A stretch of DNA of 64,000 nucleotides from assembly GCA_934234215.1 (NCBI GenBank), contig CAKQHB010000009.1, forward strand, positions 27,015-91,014, given 5' to 3'. Positions within the stretch are counted from its first letter, which is position 1. Every line of letters starts with the position of its first letter. The DNA is from an uncultured Cuneatibacter sp. (GTDB lineage: Bacteria; Bacillota; Clostridia; Lachnospirales; Lachnospiraceae). Below the pieces are notes generated by a model that worked only from the letters and a program-made list of their open reading frames with translations, had not been told where the DNA came from and searched no databases. This document shows, piece after piece, positions 17,241 to 26,307 of this stretch. The position numbers and the translations under genes were made by a program.

Positions 17241-18470
17241 TTAGTTGTTCTTTTTTGCAGCCGCTACCTCTGCATACTTCATCGCTCTTACCTTCAGCGG
17301 CAGTCCGAACAGTGTGATGAAGCCTTCTGCATCGTGGTGGTCGTACAGATCACCGGTGGTGAAGCTTGCCAGAGATTCGTTGTACAGAGAGTACGGAGAA
17401 GTGGTTCCGGCCTTGATGATGTTGCCCTTATACAGCTTGAACTTTACTTCGCCGGTTACGTATTCCTGTGTGGACTCTACGAATGCCTGTACAGCCTCGC
17501 GCAGAGGGGTGAACCACTTACCTTCGTATACGATCTGAGCCATCTTGTTGCCCATGTCTTTCTTGGCTTCCATGGTTGCACGGTCAAGAACCAGCTCTTC
17601 CAGCTGGGCGTGTGCTTCCATCAGAATCGTTCCGCCAGGAGTCTCGTAAACACCACGGGATTTCATACCAACGACACGGTTCTCAACGATATCAACAATG
17701 CCGATGCCGTGCTTTCCACCCAGCTCATTCAGAGTACGGATGATATCAGCAACCTTCATCTGCTTACCATTTACGGATGTGGGAACACCCTTTTCGAAGG
17801 TCATGGTAACATATTCTGCTTCATCAGGAGCCTTCTCAGGAGTGACACCAAGTACAAGAAGATGCTCGTAGTTCGGCTCATTTGCTGGATCTTCCAGCTC
17901 CAGACCCTCATGGCTGATGTGCCACAGGTTCCGGTCACGGCTGTAGCTCTGGTCTGCGGAGAACGGCAGGTGAATGCCATGTGCCTTACAATATTCGATT
18001 TCTTCTTCACGGGACTGCATGTTCCAATGACTGTCTCTCCAAGCTGCGATGATCTTCAGATCAGGAGCCAGTGCCTTGATCCCCAGCTCGAAACGAATCT
18101 GGTCATTTCCCTTACCGGTAGCGCCGTGGCAGATTGCGGTAGCGCCTTCCTTGCGGGCGATTTCAACCAGCTTCTTTGCAATGCCGGGACGCGCCATGGA
18201 AGTTCCTAATAAATACTTGTTCTCGTAAACGGCACCAGCCTGTACACAGGGAACGATGTAGTCTTCTGCAAATTCATCGGTGATGTTTTCGATGTATAAT
18301 TTGGAAGCACCGGATAACTTTGCTCTTTCTTCCAGACCATCCAGCTCTTCGTCCTGACCACAGTCAACACAGCAGCAGATTACTTCGTAATCATAGTTCT
18401 CTTTTAACCACGGGATGATAGCGGTAGTATCCAGACCGCCGGAATAAGCAAGAATTACTTTCTCTTTCAT
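17241..18470 (-). CDS. argG: Argininosuccinate synthase
   Basis: 409 residues, the normal length. It joins citrulline and aspartate with ATP hydrolysis to argininosuccinate. The PP-loop AYSGGLDTT is at the N-terminus, and the conserved ATGKGNDQIRFE and SREEEIEYCKAHG segments follow. The frame is open to 18590, but the ATG at 18470 has GGAGGA upstream and gives the standard N-terminus. Its promoter on the minus strand overlaps an ArgR-like box shared with the divergent argCJBD operon. Element B lies just beyond the stop. Confidence 0.96.
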   Translation of the reverse strand: MKEKVILAYSGGLDTTAIIPWLKENYDYEVICCCVDCGQDEELDGLEERAKLSGASKLYIENITDEFAEDYIVPCVQAGAVYENKYLLGTSMARPGIAKKLVEIARKEGATAICHGATGKGNDQIRFELGIKALAPDLKIIAAWRDSHWNMQSREEEIEYCKAHGIHLPFSADQSYSRDRNLWHISHEGLELEDPANEPNYEHLLVLGVTPEKAPDEAEYVTMTFEKGVPTSVNGKQMKVADIIRTLNELGGKHGIGIVDIVENRVVGMKSRGVYETPGGTILMEAHAQLEELVLDRATMEAKKDMGNKMAQIVYEGKWFTPLREAVQAFVESTQEYVTGEVKFKLYKGNIIKAGTTSPYSLYNESLASFTTGDLYDHHDAEGFITLFGLPLKVRAMKYAEVAAAKKNN

Positions 18471-18575
18471 AATTAGAATCCTCCATATTTTAATCGGAAT
18501 AAGTGATGCATCCGGTTTGTACACTGTCAGAAAACGGTGTATTTGGAAATCGAGATGCGCGTTTGCTTTAAACTG

Positions 18576-18610
18576 TGCATTATTATACATTCACACAATT
18601 GAAAATGCAA
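18576..18610 (-). promoter_or_regulatory. argG promoter with overlapping ArgR-like box
   Basis: On the minus strand TTGCAT and a perfect TATAAT are 17 nt apart. The -10 lies inside a box (about 18576-18593; minus-strand core TGTATAATAATGCA) that resembles the ARG-box consensus. An arginine repressor bound here would cover the -10 element. Confidence 0.65.
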
Positions 18611-18641
18611 GAGAAAATTTGAAAAAATATTAAAAAATATC

Positions 18642-18670
18642 TTGCAAAGATGAAAAACGTGCATTATAAT
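18642..18670 (+). promoter_or_regulatory. argCJBD promoter
   Basis: TTGCAA and TATAAT are exactly 17 nt apart, about 110 nt before the argC start. GTGCATTATAAT at the -10 again resembles half of an ARG box. The two divergent arginine promoters stand about 55 nt apart. Confidence 0.7.
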
Positions 18671-18728
18671 CGTCCGTAAAAGAGGCGAAGCATGGAAAAA
18701 AAGAGTAGATTTCATGTTTTGCTGAAAA

Positions 18729-18765
18729 GAATAAATATTCATAATAAAATGCATAAAAATACAAA
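18729..18765 (+). promoter_or_regulatory. Two ArgR-like boxes in the argC leader
   Basis: GAATAAATATTCAT (18729-18742) and AATGCATAAAAATACAAA (18748-18765) both fit the AT-rich ARG-box pattern; the second is close to the Bacillus form CATGAATAAAAATKCAAK. They lie just before the argC ribosome binding site, where a repressor would block or roadblock transcription. Confidence 0.55.
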
Positions 18766-18778
18766 TATGGAGGACGAT

Positions 18779-19819
18779 ATGATCAAAGTAGGAATCGTTG
18801 GAGCGACCGGCTATGCCGGAAATGAATTAGTACGTTTGTTACTGCAGCACCCGGAGGCAGAGATCGTGTGGTACGGTTCCCGCAGCTACATTGATCAGGA
18901 TTATGCAGAAGTATATCCGAATGTATTTCAGCTGGTAGATGCGAAGTGTCTGGATGATAATATGGAAGAGTTGGCGAAGCAGGTGGATGTGATCTTTACC
19001 GCGACACCTCAGGGCTTCTGTGCAGCAGCGGTGGATGAGGACATTTTATCAAAAGCAAAGATCATCGACCTGAGTGCAGATTTCCGGATTAAAGATGTTT
19101 CTACCTATGAAAAATGGTACGGTATTGAGCACAAGGCTCCGCAGTTTATGGAAGAAGCAGTGTATGGTCTGTGTGAGATCAACCGGGAAAAAGTAAAAGG
19201 CGCCCGTCTCATTGCAAATCCCGGCTGCTATCCAACCTGCTCGATCCTGTCGATCTATCCCTTGTTAAAGGAAGGACTGATCGATCCGAACACGATCATT
19301 ATTGATGCAAAGTCCGGTACATCCGGCGCTGGTCGTGGTGCGAAGGTCGCAAATCTGTATTGTGAGGTCAATGAAAATATCAAAGCATACGGTGTGACGA
19401 CACATCGCCATACGCCGGAAATCGAGGAGCAGCTGGGCTATGCAGCAGGCGAACCGCTGATGGTAAACTTTACACCTCATCTGGTTCCGATGAACCGCGG
19501 TATTCTGATCACGGCATATGCTTCTCTGAAGAAGGATGTAACCGAAGAGGGGGTTCGGGCAATCTATGAGAAATATTATGATGACGAGTATTTTGTCCGT
19601 GTCCTGCCGAGGAATATGGCTCCGGAGACTCGTTTCGTAGAGGGCAGCAATTATGTGGATGTGAATTTCCGGATCGATCCGAGAACAAAGCGCATCGTTA
19701 TGATGGGTGCGATGGACAACCTCGTAAAGGGAGCTGCCGGTCAGGCCATTCAGAATATGAATTTGCTGTTTGGACTTCCGGAAAATACCGGATTGAAACT
19801 GGTACCGATGGTTCCGTAA
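18779..19819 (+). CDS. argC: N-acetyl-gamma-glutamyl-phosphate reductase
   Basis: 346 residues. It reduces N-acetylglutamyl phosphate to the semialdehyde with NADPH, the third step of ornithine synthesis. The Rossmann motif GATGYAGNEL is at residues 8-17. The catalytic Cys lies in NPGCYPT, and HRHTPEIEEQ carries the conserved His. ATG 18779 follows ATGGAGGACG. The frame could extend to 18692 but the extra residues are Lys/Asn-rich and cover the ArgR boxes. First gene of argC-argJ-argB-argD. Confidence 0.96.
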   Translation: MIKVGIVGATGYAGNELVRLLLQHPEAEIVWYGSRSYIDQDYAEVYPNVFQLVDAKCLDDNMEELAKQVDVIFTATPQGFCAAAVDEDILSKAKIIDLSADFRIKDVSTYEKWYGIEHKAPQFMEEAVYGLCEINREKVKGARLIANPGCYPTCSILSIYPLLKEGLIDPNTIIIDAKSGTSGAGRGAKVANLYCEVNENIKAYGVTTHRHTPEIEEQLGYAAGEPLMVNFTPHLVPMNRGILITAYASLKKDVTEEGVRAIYEKYYDDEYFVRVLPRNMAPETRFVEGSNYVDVNFRIDPRTKRIVMMGAMDNLVKGAAGQAIQNMNLLFGLPENTGLKLVPMVP

Positions 19820-19868
19820 GTTTCCTTACAGGACGATATATAAAATAGAAGAAAGAGGATGAAAAAAG

Positions 19869-21095
19869 ATGAACATTCAATATATTGACGGTGGCGTGAC
19901 AGCGCCGAAGGGATTCTCTGCGACAGGTCTGTGGGCAGGTATCAAAAAAGAAAAAAAGGACATGGCGATGGTTTCCAGCAGCACACCTTGCCGCGGCGCA
20001 GGCGTTTTTACGACAAATGTTGTGAAAGCAGCTCCAGTCAAGTGGGATCGCAAAGTGGCATATGAGTCCGAGTTTGTACAGGCAGTCGTTATAAACAGCG
20101 GCGTTGCAAATGCCTGCACCGGTGAAGAGGGGTATCAGTACTGCATTGACATGGCAGCGGCGACAGGTAAGGCACTGAACATTCCGACAGAATCCGTATT
20201 TGTGGCATCCACAGGTGTTATTGGCAGACAACTCCCGATGGATGTCATCAAAGCTGGCATCGCTAAGCTGGCTCCGGCATTGGGAGAGAGCAGAGAGGAC
20301 GCACATCTGGCAGCAGAAGCGATCATGACGACCGATACTAAGCCGAAGGAAGTTGCAGTTGAGACGGTGATCAGCGGCAAGACCGTGCGGATAGCCGGTA
20401 TGTGCAAAGGCTCCGGCATGATTCACCCGAATATGGCGACGATGCTTTGCTTTGTGACGAGCGATGTGGCAATCAGCCACGAGCTGCTGCAGAAAGCATT
20501 GAGCGATGATGTGGTGGATACATTTAATATGATTTCTGTAGATGGCGATACTTCCACAAACGACAGCGTACTTTTGATGGCAAATGGTCAGGCGGGCAAT
20601 GCAGAAATCACAGAAGTCGGCGAAGATTACGAGATCTTTTGTGAAGCTCTGAACATGATTATGACGGAACTGAGCAAAAAGATTGCCGGGGACGGCGAAG
20701 GTGCAACCTGCCTGTTTATGACAAAGGTTGTCGGTGCAGACACAAAGGAAAATGCAAGAATCCTTGCAAAGTCCGTCATTTGTTCCAGTCTGACAAAGGC
20801 TGCGATTTTTGGACACGATGCAAACTGGGGAAGAATCCTGTGTGCACTTGGTTATTCAGGTGTGAATTTCGATCCGGAAAAAGTAGATATCACGATCCGT
20901 GCAGGAGAAGCATCCCTGCAGCTGGTAGCAGATGGTGTGGATACCGGTTACAGCGAAGAAGTTGCTACGGAGATCTTGTCTCAGGAAGAAGTGCTTGTAA
21001 CATGTGATATGAAGATGGGTTCTGAGGAAGCGACCGCGTATGGCTGCGATCTGACCTATGATTATGTGCGGATTAATGGCGATTACCGGAGCTGA
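19869..21095 (+). CDS. argJ: Bifunctional glutamate N-acetyltransferase/amino-acid acetyltransferase
   Basis: 408 residues. It moves the acetyl group from acetylornithine to glutamate, so the pathway recycles acetyl groups. The self-cleavage site is visible in HPNMATMLCF: the chain is cut before the Thr, which becomes the nucleophile of the beta subunit. KGSGMIHPN just before it forms the oxyanion region. The start follows AAAGAGGATG. A cyclic pathway explains why no argE is needed beside it. The gene is 49 nt after argC and 47 nt before argB, so all are one operon. Confidence 0.96.
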   Translation: MNIQYIDGGVTAPKGFSATGLWAGIKKEKKDMAMVSSSTPCRGAGVFTTNVVKAAPVKWDRKVAYESEFVQAVVINSGVANACTGEEGYQYCIDMAAATGKALNIPTESVFVASTGVIGRQLPMDVIKAGIAKLAPALGESREDAHLAAEAIMTTDTKPKEVAVETVISGKTVRIAGMCKGSGMIHPNMATMLCFVTSDVAISHELLQKALSDDVVDTFNMISVDGDTSTNDSVLLMANGQAGNAEITEVGEDYEIFCEALNMIMTELSKKIAGDGEGATCLFMTKVVGADTKENARILAKSVICSSLTKAAIFGHDANWGRILCALGYSGVNFDPEKVDITIRAGEASLQLVADGVDTGYSEEVATEILSQEEVLVTCDMKMGSEEATAYGCDLTYDYVRINGDYRS

Positions 21096-21142
21096 TGGGA
21101 CATCATTTCCGATGATTCAGAGAAAAAGGTGAGGATAAAGAG

Positions 21143-22030
21143 ATGGTAGATGAAAAGATTCTGGAAAAAGCAGAAGTGCTGATTGAGGCACTGCCTTATA
21201 TTCAGCGGTTTAACCGCAAGATCATTGTTGTAAAATACGGCGGCAGCGCGATGGCGGACGAAGAACTGAAGAAGAAAGTCATCAAAGACGTGGTACTGTT
21301 AAAGCTGGTTGGCTTCAAGCCAATCATCGTACATGGCGGCGGTAAGGAAATCAGCCGTTGGGTGAAGAAGATCGGTATGGAGCCGAAGTTCGTGAATGGT
21401 CTTCGTGTAACGGATGAGCCGACGATGGAACTGGCAGAGATGGTTCTGAATAAAGTCAACAAGAGCCTTGTACAGATGGTGCAGGAACTGGGTGTCAAGG
21501 CAGTCGGTATTTCCGGCAAGGATGGCGGTTTGCTGCAGGTAGAAAAGAAGTATTCTGGTGGCGAGGACATCGGCTATGTGGGGGAGATTACCGAAGTAAA
21601 TCCGAAGATTTTGTATGATCTGCTGGAAAAAGACTTCCTGCCGATCGTATGCCCGATTGGATATGATGATTCCTTCCACAGCTACAACATCAACGCGGAT
21701 GATGCAGCATGTGCGATTGCAAAGGCAGTCAAGGCGGAAAAGCTGGCATTCCTGACAGATGTAGAAGGTGTTTATCGCGATCCGTCGGATCCGTCTTCTC
21801 TGATTTCTGAGCTGACGATTTCTCATATGAAGGAGCTGTTTGACAGCGGCAATATCGGCGGCGGGATGCTTCCGAAGCTGAAAAACTGTCAGGATGCTAT
21901 CGAGCAGGGCGTATCGAGAGTGCACATTATGGACGGCAGAATTCCTCATTGCCTGCTGTTGGAAATCTTTACGAACAAAGGTATTGGTACTGCTATTTTA
22001 AATAATGATGGAGAGAGGTATTATCAGTGA
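21143..22030 (+). CDS. argB: Acetylglutamate kinase
   Basis: 295 residues. It phosphorylates N-acetylglutamate, normally the arginine-inhibited step in cyclic pathways. The amino-acid-kinase motifs are present: VVKYGGSAM near residue 30, VHGGGKEIS near 65, and the NINADDAA segment near 190. The N-terminal extension of about 25 residues before the first strand is the kind of helix found in arginine-sensitive hexameric enzymes, so feedback inhibition is likely (inference). Start with AAAGGTGAGG upstream. The stop overlaps the argD start region. Confidence 0.96.
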   Translation: MVDEKILEKAEVLIEALPYIQRFNRKIIVVKYGGSAMADEELKKKVIKDVVLLKLVGFKPIIVHGGGKEISRWVKKIGMEPKFVNGLRVTDEPTMELAEMVLNKVNKSLVQMVQELGVKAVGISGKDGGLLQVEKKYSGGEDIGYVGEITEVNPKILYDLLEKDFLPIVCPIGYDDSFHSYNINADDAACAIAKAVKAEKLAFLTDVEGVYRDPSDPSSLISELTISHMKELFDSGNIGGGMLPKLKNCQDAIEQGVSRVHIMDGRIPHCLLLEIFTNKGIGTAILNNDGERYYQ

Positions 22031-23211
22031 TGGAAATGAAGCCGATTATCGAGAGAGCAGAGGCTGCTCTGCTGCACACATACAATCGTTATCAGATCGT
22101 GCTGGATCATGGCGATGGCATGTATCTGTATGACACAGAAGGAAAAGAATATTTGGACTTTTATTCCGGAATCGCAGTTTATGCGCTGGGATATCATTAT
22201 CCGGGATTGGATGAGGCAATGAAAACACAGATGGACAAGCTGCTGCACACATCCAACTATTTCTACAATGTTCCGGCAGTGGAAGCTGCAGAGAAATTAA
22301 AGAAAGTATCCGGCATGGATCGCGTCTTCTTCACAAACAGTGGAACAGAGGCCATTGAGGGCGCTGTAAAGCTTGCGCGCCGTTATGCTTACGACAAGGA
22401 TGGAAGCAACGACCATGAGATCATTGCGATGAAGCATTCCTTCCACGGACGCAGCATGGGCGCACTGTCTGTAACCGGAAATGCACATTATCAGGATCCG
22501 TTCAAGCCGCTGATCGGCGGAGTGAAGTTCGCAGATTTCAATGATCTGGACAGCGTAAAAGCACTGGTAACGGACAAGACCTGCGCGATCATTCTGGAGC
22601 CACTGCAGGGTGAGGGCGGTATTTACCCGGCGACCGAGGAGTTCCTAAAGGGCGTGGAAGCCATCTGCAAGGAGAACGATATCCTGCTGATTTTGGATGA
22701 GATCCAGTGCGGCATGGGTCGTACCGGTCAGATGTTTTATCATCAGCAGTTCGGCATTGAGCCGGATGTGCTGACGGTCGCAAAAGCATTGGGAAATGGT
22801 CTGCCGGTTGGTGCATTTTTGTGTAAGGAATCCTGCGCAGCGCTGGTGGCAGGTGATCACGGCACAACTTACGGCGGTAATCCGATGGTTTGCGCAGCCG
22901 CTTCGAAGATTCTCGACATCTTTGAAGAAGATCATATTCTGGAGAACTGCAAGGAGACAGGAAAGTATCTGTGGGATGCGCTGGAGACATTAAAGTCCGA
23001 AAATGCGCATATCATCGGACATCGCGGAGCCGGTCTGATGCAGGGACTGGAGTTTGATCAGCCCGTTGGACCGATCATCCAGAAAGCGATGGATGAGGGT
23101 GTGATCCTGATCAATGCAGGTCCGAACATCATCAGATTTCTGCCTGCTCTCATCGCAAAACCGGCACACGTGGATGAAATGATTGAAAAACTGAAGAAGG
23201 CGATGGTATAA
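22027..23211 (+). CDS. argD: Acetylornithine aminotransferase
   Basis: 394 residues, a class III PLP aminotransferase that converts N-acetylglutamate semialdehyde to acetylornithine with glutamate as donor. The PLP lysine is in TVAKALGNG, preceded by LILDEIQCGMGRTG, which holds the Asp that contacts the pyridine nitrogen. Two starts compete: GTG 22027 (overlaps argB by four bases, GAGAGG 8 nt upstream) and ATG 22030 (TGATG overlap). Both mean coupled translation with argB. argF is not in this window, so the carbamoylation step is encoded elsewhere. Confidence 0.95.
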   Translation: MMEMKPIIERAEAALLHTYNRYQIVLDHGDGMYLYDTEGKEYLDFYSGIAVYALGYHYPGLDEAMKTQMDKLLHTSNYFYNVPAVEAAEKLKKVSGMDRVFFTNSGTEAIEGAVKLARRYAYDKDGSNDHEIIAMKHSFHGRSMGALSVTGNAHYQDPFKPLIGGVKFADFNDLDSVKALVTDKTCAIILEPLQGEGGIYPATEEFLKGVEAICKENDILLILDEIQCGMGRTGQMFYHQQFGIEPDVLTVAKALGNGLPVGAFLCKESCAALVAGDHGTTYGGNPMVCAAASKILDIFEEDHILENCKETGKYLWDALETLKSENAHIIGHRGAGLMQGLEFDQPVGPIIQKAMDEGVILINAGPNIIRFLPALIAKPAHVDEMIEKLKKAMV

Positions 23212-23271
23212 TAGACTGCAAAAAGAGAAAGGACGCAACGGACGAAATGACGTTGTGAGAGGATACACGCA

Positions 23272-24252
23272 ATGAAATGGGGTATTCTGGCGACCGGAAC
23301 GATCGCTCATAAATTTGCATCTACCGTCAATCAGATGGATTCCGAGGAGGCGGTGCTGACAGCAGTTGGCTCCCGTCACATCGAGTCTGCAAAGGCATTT
23401 GCCGAGCAGTATGACATTCCGAAATATTACGATTCCTATGAGGCACTGGCAGCAGATCCGGAAGTGGAAGCAATCTACATCTCCACACCGAATAATTTTC
23501 ATTATGAAAATGCAGTCATGTGTCTGAATGCCGGAAAGCATGTTCTGTGCGAAAAGCCGTTTACGACCAGCGCAGAGGACGCGGAGAAGCTGTACGCGAT
23601 GGCAAAAGAAAAAGGACTCTTCATCATGGAAGCGTTCTGGATTCACTTCTTGCCTCTGTACACAAAATTGCAGGAAATGCTGGCAGCCGGTGAGATCGGC
23701 GACATTCGCCATGTGCGCTGCGAGTATGGCTTCATCGCCAAAGGCGCAAGAAAAGAGCGTAAGTTCGACTCTACACTGGGCGGCGGCGCATTGTTAGACA
23801 TCGGTATTTACAATCTGGGCTTCCTGCATATGGTGATGGGCAGCGCTCCGGAGAGCTTCACATCCGAGGTACGCTTCAACGAGTACGGCACTGATGAATT
23901 CAGCGCATTGCAGCTTGCTTATCCGAACGGCGCGACTGCACACTCCGTTCAGACTATCGGCATGGATCTGGAGCGCCACGCAGCCATCTTCGGAACAAAA
24001 GGCATCATCCGCCTCGAAGACTTTCAGCACGCACATCACATGACCGTGCGCAAGTACGATGGCGAAAGCTACGAAGTAAACTGCCCGGTAGACATCAACG
24101 GATTTGAATACCAGATTCGCGAGGCGGCACGCTGCGTCAGAGAAGGCAAGAGCGTCAGCGACTGGTACACACCGGAGGATAGTCTGACCGTGCTGAAATT
24201 GATGGATGACATTCGGGAAAGTTGGGATATGAAGTTTTCCTATGAAAAATAA
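23272..24252 (+). CDS. Gfo/Idh/MocA family oxidoreductase
   Basis: 326 residues. The N-terminal Rossmann domain starts at once (MKWGILATGTIAHKF) and the family signature CEKPFTTSAEDA is at about residues 91-102. The C-terminal half is the alpha/beta substrate domain, with GGGALLDIGIYNL as the conserved Asp/His-type region. Members oxidise or reduce sugars, inositols or related compounds with NAD(P). The substrate is not visible. It follows argD by 60 nt with GAGAGGATAC before the ATG and no terminator between, so it may be read through from the arg operon without belonging to that pathway. Hairpin element C follows. Confidence 0.88.
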   Translation: MKWGILATGTIAHKFASTVNQMDSEEAVLTAVGSRHIESAKAFAEQYDIPKYYDSYEALAADPEVEAIYISTPNNFHYENAVMCLNAGKHVLCEKPFTTSAEDAEKLYAMAKEKGLFIMEAFWIHFLPLYTKLQEMLAAGEIGDIRHVRCEYGFIAKGARKERKFDSTLGGGALLDIGIYNLGFLHMVMGSAPESFTSEVRFNEYGTDEFSALQLAYPNGATAHSVQTIGMDLERHAAIFGTKGIIRLEDFQHAHHMTVRKYDGESYEVNCPVDINGFEYQIREAARCVREGKSVSDWYTPEDSLTVLKLMDDIRESWDMKFSYEK

Positions 24253-24261
24253 GTGACAACA

Positions 24262-24342
24262 GATAAACGAGAAAAACTTCTGTCACGCCAAACTCGCTTC
24301 GCGGGGCGTTTGGCTTTTGACAGAAGTTTTTCTCGTTTTATC
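24262..24342 (+). repeat. Long hairpin element C
   Basis: GATAAACGAGAAAAACTTC pairs with its near-perfect complement, giving an 81-nt stem-loop. The inner arm is CCAAACTCGCTTCGC with GGGGCGTTTGG. It begins about 10 nt after the oxidoreductase stop and can serve as its terminator. The AACTCGC apex is shared with the other long hairpins, and the core matches element D on the other strand. Confidence 0.85.
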
Positions 24343-24561
24343 GCAGTATCCACATATTTTTCAAAGGGAAGAGGGTTGCGACCGCGGGGGGGGTTTGCTA
24401 AGATAGGGACGCGCGGTCTCTTACCACATACTTCTCAAACGTGATAAAGCTCGCTTCGCGGGGCGTTTGGCTTTTGACAGAAGTTTTTCTCGTTTTACCG
24501 CATTATCCACATATTTTTCAAAGGGAAGAGGGTTGTGACCGCGGGGGGGTTGTTAAGATAG
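24293..24561 (+). repeat. Direct repeat pair copying the 3' half of element C
   Basis: Copy 1 (about 24293-24406) and copy 2 (about 24450-24561) are nearly identical. Each begins CTCGCTTCGCGGGGCGTTTG, includes the right arm of element C, then a TATCCACATA stretch, GAAGAGGGTTG, GACCGCGGGGGGG and an AAGATAG end. The period is about 157 nt. Copy 2 has no left arm, so it cannot fold like element C. There is no gene here. Sequence past copy 2 up to element D shows nothing I can name. Confidence 0.85.
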
Positions 24562-24622
24562 AACAGCATCCTCTTGTTATAGTCGCAAATTTCTTAAAGT
24601 TGAAAGAGACAAACTAGCGTCG

Positions 24623-24760
24623 CCAAAAGGGAAACATGCGAATTGTTATAACAGGAGAGGGACTGCACGATCAAAAAGCAAAACGCCCCGCGTATGCGAG
24701 TTTTGCGCTTGATTGTGCAGTCCCTCTCCGTAATACAATAATTACAAAATTCCCTTTTGG
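24623..24760 (-). repeat. Long hairpin element D
   Basis: Outer arms CCAAAAGGGAA and TTCCCTTTTGG enclose a strong inner stem at 24654-24729 (GGAGAGGGACTGCACGATC against GATTGTGCAGTCCCTCTCC). Read on the minus strand, 3' of the NYN gene, the apex is CAAAACTCGCATACGCGG followed by GGCGTTTTGC. That is the same core as element C. It starts 10 nt after the NYN stop codon. Confidence 0.85.
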
Positions 24761-24769
24761 TAGCGCTGC

Positions 24770-25588
24770 TTACGCCTCTTTCGACCTCACATACACCAAC
24801 TGAATATTCCGATTCCCATTTGCCCTCACTCTCTTGATCTCGAATGGTTCCAGATCCGCGAGGAAGGAGCTGAGTTTCTTAAATCCGAAGTTTCTTACGT
24901 CAAAGTCCGGATATCGCTTTGCCAGCTGGTTTCCCACATCGCCGACGAACATCCATCCCTCTTCGTCGGAGCCGTCCTCCACAATGGAGAGAATGGCGGA
25001 AGCGATGGTATCGCGGTCGGTCTGGGGTGTGGGAGCCGGTTCTTCTTTGACTTTCGTTTTTTCTTTGGAAGCAGGAGCGGGCAGAGATTCTTTCAGCTGC
25101 TTGATTTTCTGCTTGCTCTGTTTGACGGAACGTGCAGTTTCTTTCAGAGAGTTCGAGTACAGAATGTCGAGGTACTTGAATTGGTTGCAGGCAGCGATGA
25201 ATGGCTTCGGTGTCTTGGATTCGCCCATGCCGACGACGAGCATGCCGGATTCCCGGAGTCTCGCCACGAGACGGGTGAAGTCACTGTCGGAAGAGACGAT
25301 GCAGAAGCCGTCCACATTTCCGGAGTACAGAATGTCCATCGCGTCGATGATCATGGCAGCATCGGTGGAACTCTTGCCGGTGGTGTAGCCATATTGCTGG
25401 ATCGGGATGATCGAGTGGTTCAGCAAAACATTTTTCCAGCTTGTCAGCCGCTGGCTCGTCCAGTCTCCATAAATTCTTTTATAGGTCGCAATGCCGATAT
25501 TGGCAGTTTCATCCATAATAACCTGAATGTATTTTTCGGAAATATTATCCGCATCGATCAGTACAGCAATCTTTAAATCTTGATCCAT
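24770..25588 (-). CDS. NYN domain (PIN-like) protein with C-terminal OST-HTH/LOTUS domain
   Basis: 272 residues. The N-terminal half is a NYN nuclease-fold domain: LIDADNIS, AAMIIDAMDIL and VSSDSDFTRL supply the clustered acidic residues of the metal site. A Lys/Glu/Pro-rich linker (about 170-200) leads to a C-terminal LOTUS-type domain (about 205-270) with the GFKKLSSFL segment. LOTUS domains bind RNA or act with RNA-binding partners, so an RNA-processing or RNA-decay role is likely. ATG 25588 follows GGAGGG by 4 nt; the frame itself extends further. It is divergent from the small transporter gene. Confidence 0.88.
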   Translation of the reverse strand: MDQDLKIAVLIDADNISEKYIQVIMDETANIGIATYKRIYGDWTSQRLTSWKNVLLNHSIIPIQQYGYTTGKSSTDAAMIIDAMDILYSGNVDGFCIVSSDSDFTRLVARLRESGMLVVGMGESKTPKPFIAACNQFKYLDILYSNSLKETARSVKQSKQKIKQLKESLPAPASKEKTKVKEEPAPTPQTDRDTIASAILSIVEDGSDEEGWMFVGDVGNQLAKRYPDFDVRNFGFKKLSSFLADLEPFEIKRVRANGNRNIQLVYVRSKEA

Positions 25589-25793
25589 GAATCCCTCCAT
25601 TTGTTTGATCGCAGCAGATGAACTGCTGATTCGCTTTTCTATTGTACAACAGATTCCAATAAAAAGCAAAAAGAACAAAAAGAGCATAAAAGCAGTTCAG
25701 AATGCAGACAATACAAGAAAGACGACAGGAAAGCGAGTCGCGTGAAAAATGCAGCTTTGTTTTTTTACGCGAAATGCTTGGAAAAGGAGAAAT

Positions 25794-26222
25794 ATGGGGA
25801 TTTTAATGGCGATTTTATCCGGTATTCTGATGAGCGTGCAGGGCGTTTGGAACACGGGCGTGACAGAAAAAAGCAGTGTCTGGGTGGCAGCGGGATTGGT
25901 ACAGCTGACGGCATTTCTGGTGTGTGTCGGCGCCTGGTGGATGAACGGCAGACCGCCGGTGTCGGATCTTCTGCAGGTAGAACCAAAATATATGCTGCTG
26001 GGCGGTGTGCTTGGCGCGTTCATTACCTATACCGTGATTCAGGGGATGGCTGGGCTCGGCCCGGCAAAAGCAGTGCTTTTGATCGTGGTCTCACAGCTGG
26101 CAGCAGCGTATCTGATCGAATTGTTCGGATTGTTCGGTGTCGAAAAAGTGGGACTGGAGTGGAAAAAATGCGTTGGAATGGCATTGGCAATGGGGGGAAT
26201 CATTCTGTTTCAGTCCGAATAA
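25794..26222 (+). CDS. Small DMT-superfamily transporter (YdcZ/DUF606 type)
   Basis: 142 residues with five hydrophobic segments, at about 1-20, 30-50, 68-88, 93-115 and 122-140. The sequence begins MGILMAILSGILMS, typical of the YdcZ group, which is half the size of a normal EamA transporter and probably works as a dimer. The substrate is unknown. AAGGAG lies 4-5 nt before ATG 25794; the frame opens earlier but without a ribosome site. No partner gene of the same family is next to it. Confidence 0.8.
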   Translation: MGILMAILSGILMSVQGVWNTGVTEKSSVWVAAGLVQLTAFLVCVGAWWMNGRPPVSDLLQVEPKYMLLGGVLGAFITYTVIQGMAGLGPAKAVLLIVVSQLAAAYLIELFGLFGVEKVGLEWKKCVGMALAMGGIILFQSE

Positions 26223-26307
26223 AGATTTTGCTTGCCCATCCCCTATTTTTAGGGTACAATATGCCTTGTCAGACTGTAAACCGTTTCCATCAGACGAAGA
26301 TGGAGCT

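Noticed and set aside
24293..24561. A CRISPR-like repeat pair
   Set aside because: Only two long units (112-114 nt) are present, one derived from a hairpin arm, with no short repeats, regular spacers or cas genes.
24253..24769. An insertion sequence remnant in the repeat-rich gap
   Set aside because: No transposase fragment, terminal inverted repeats of IS type or target-site duplication is visible; the structure is explained by hairpins and a direct repeat.
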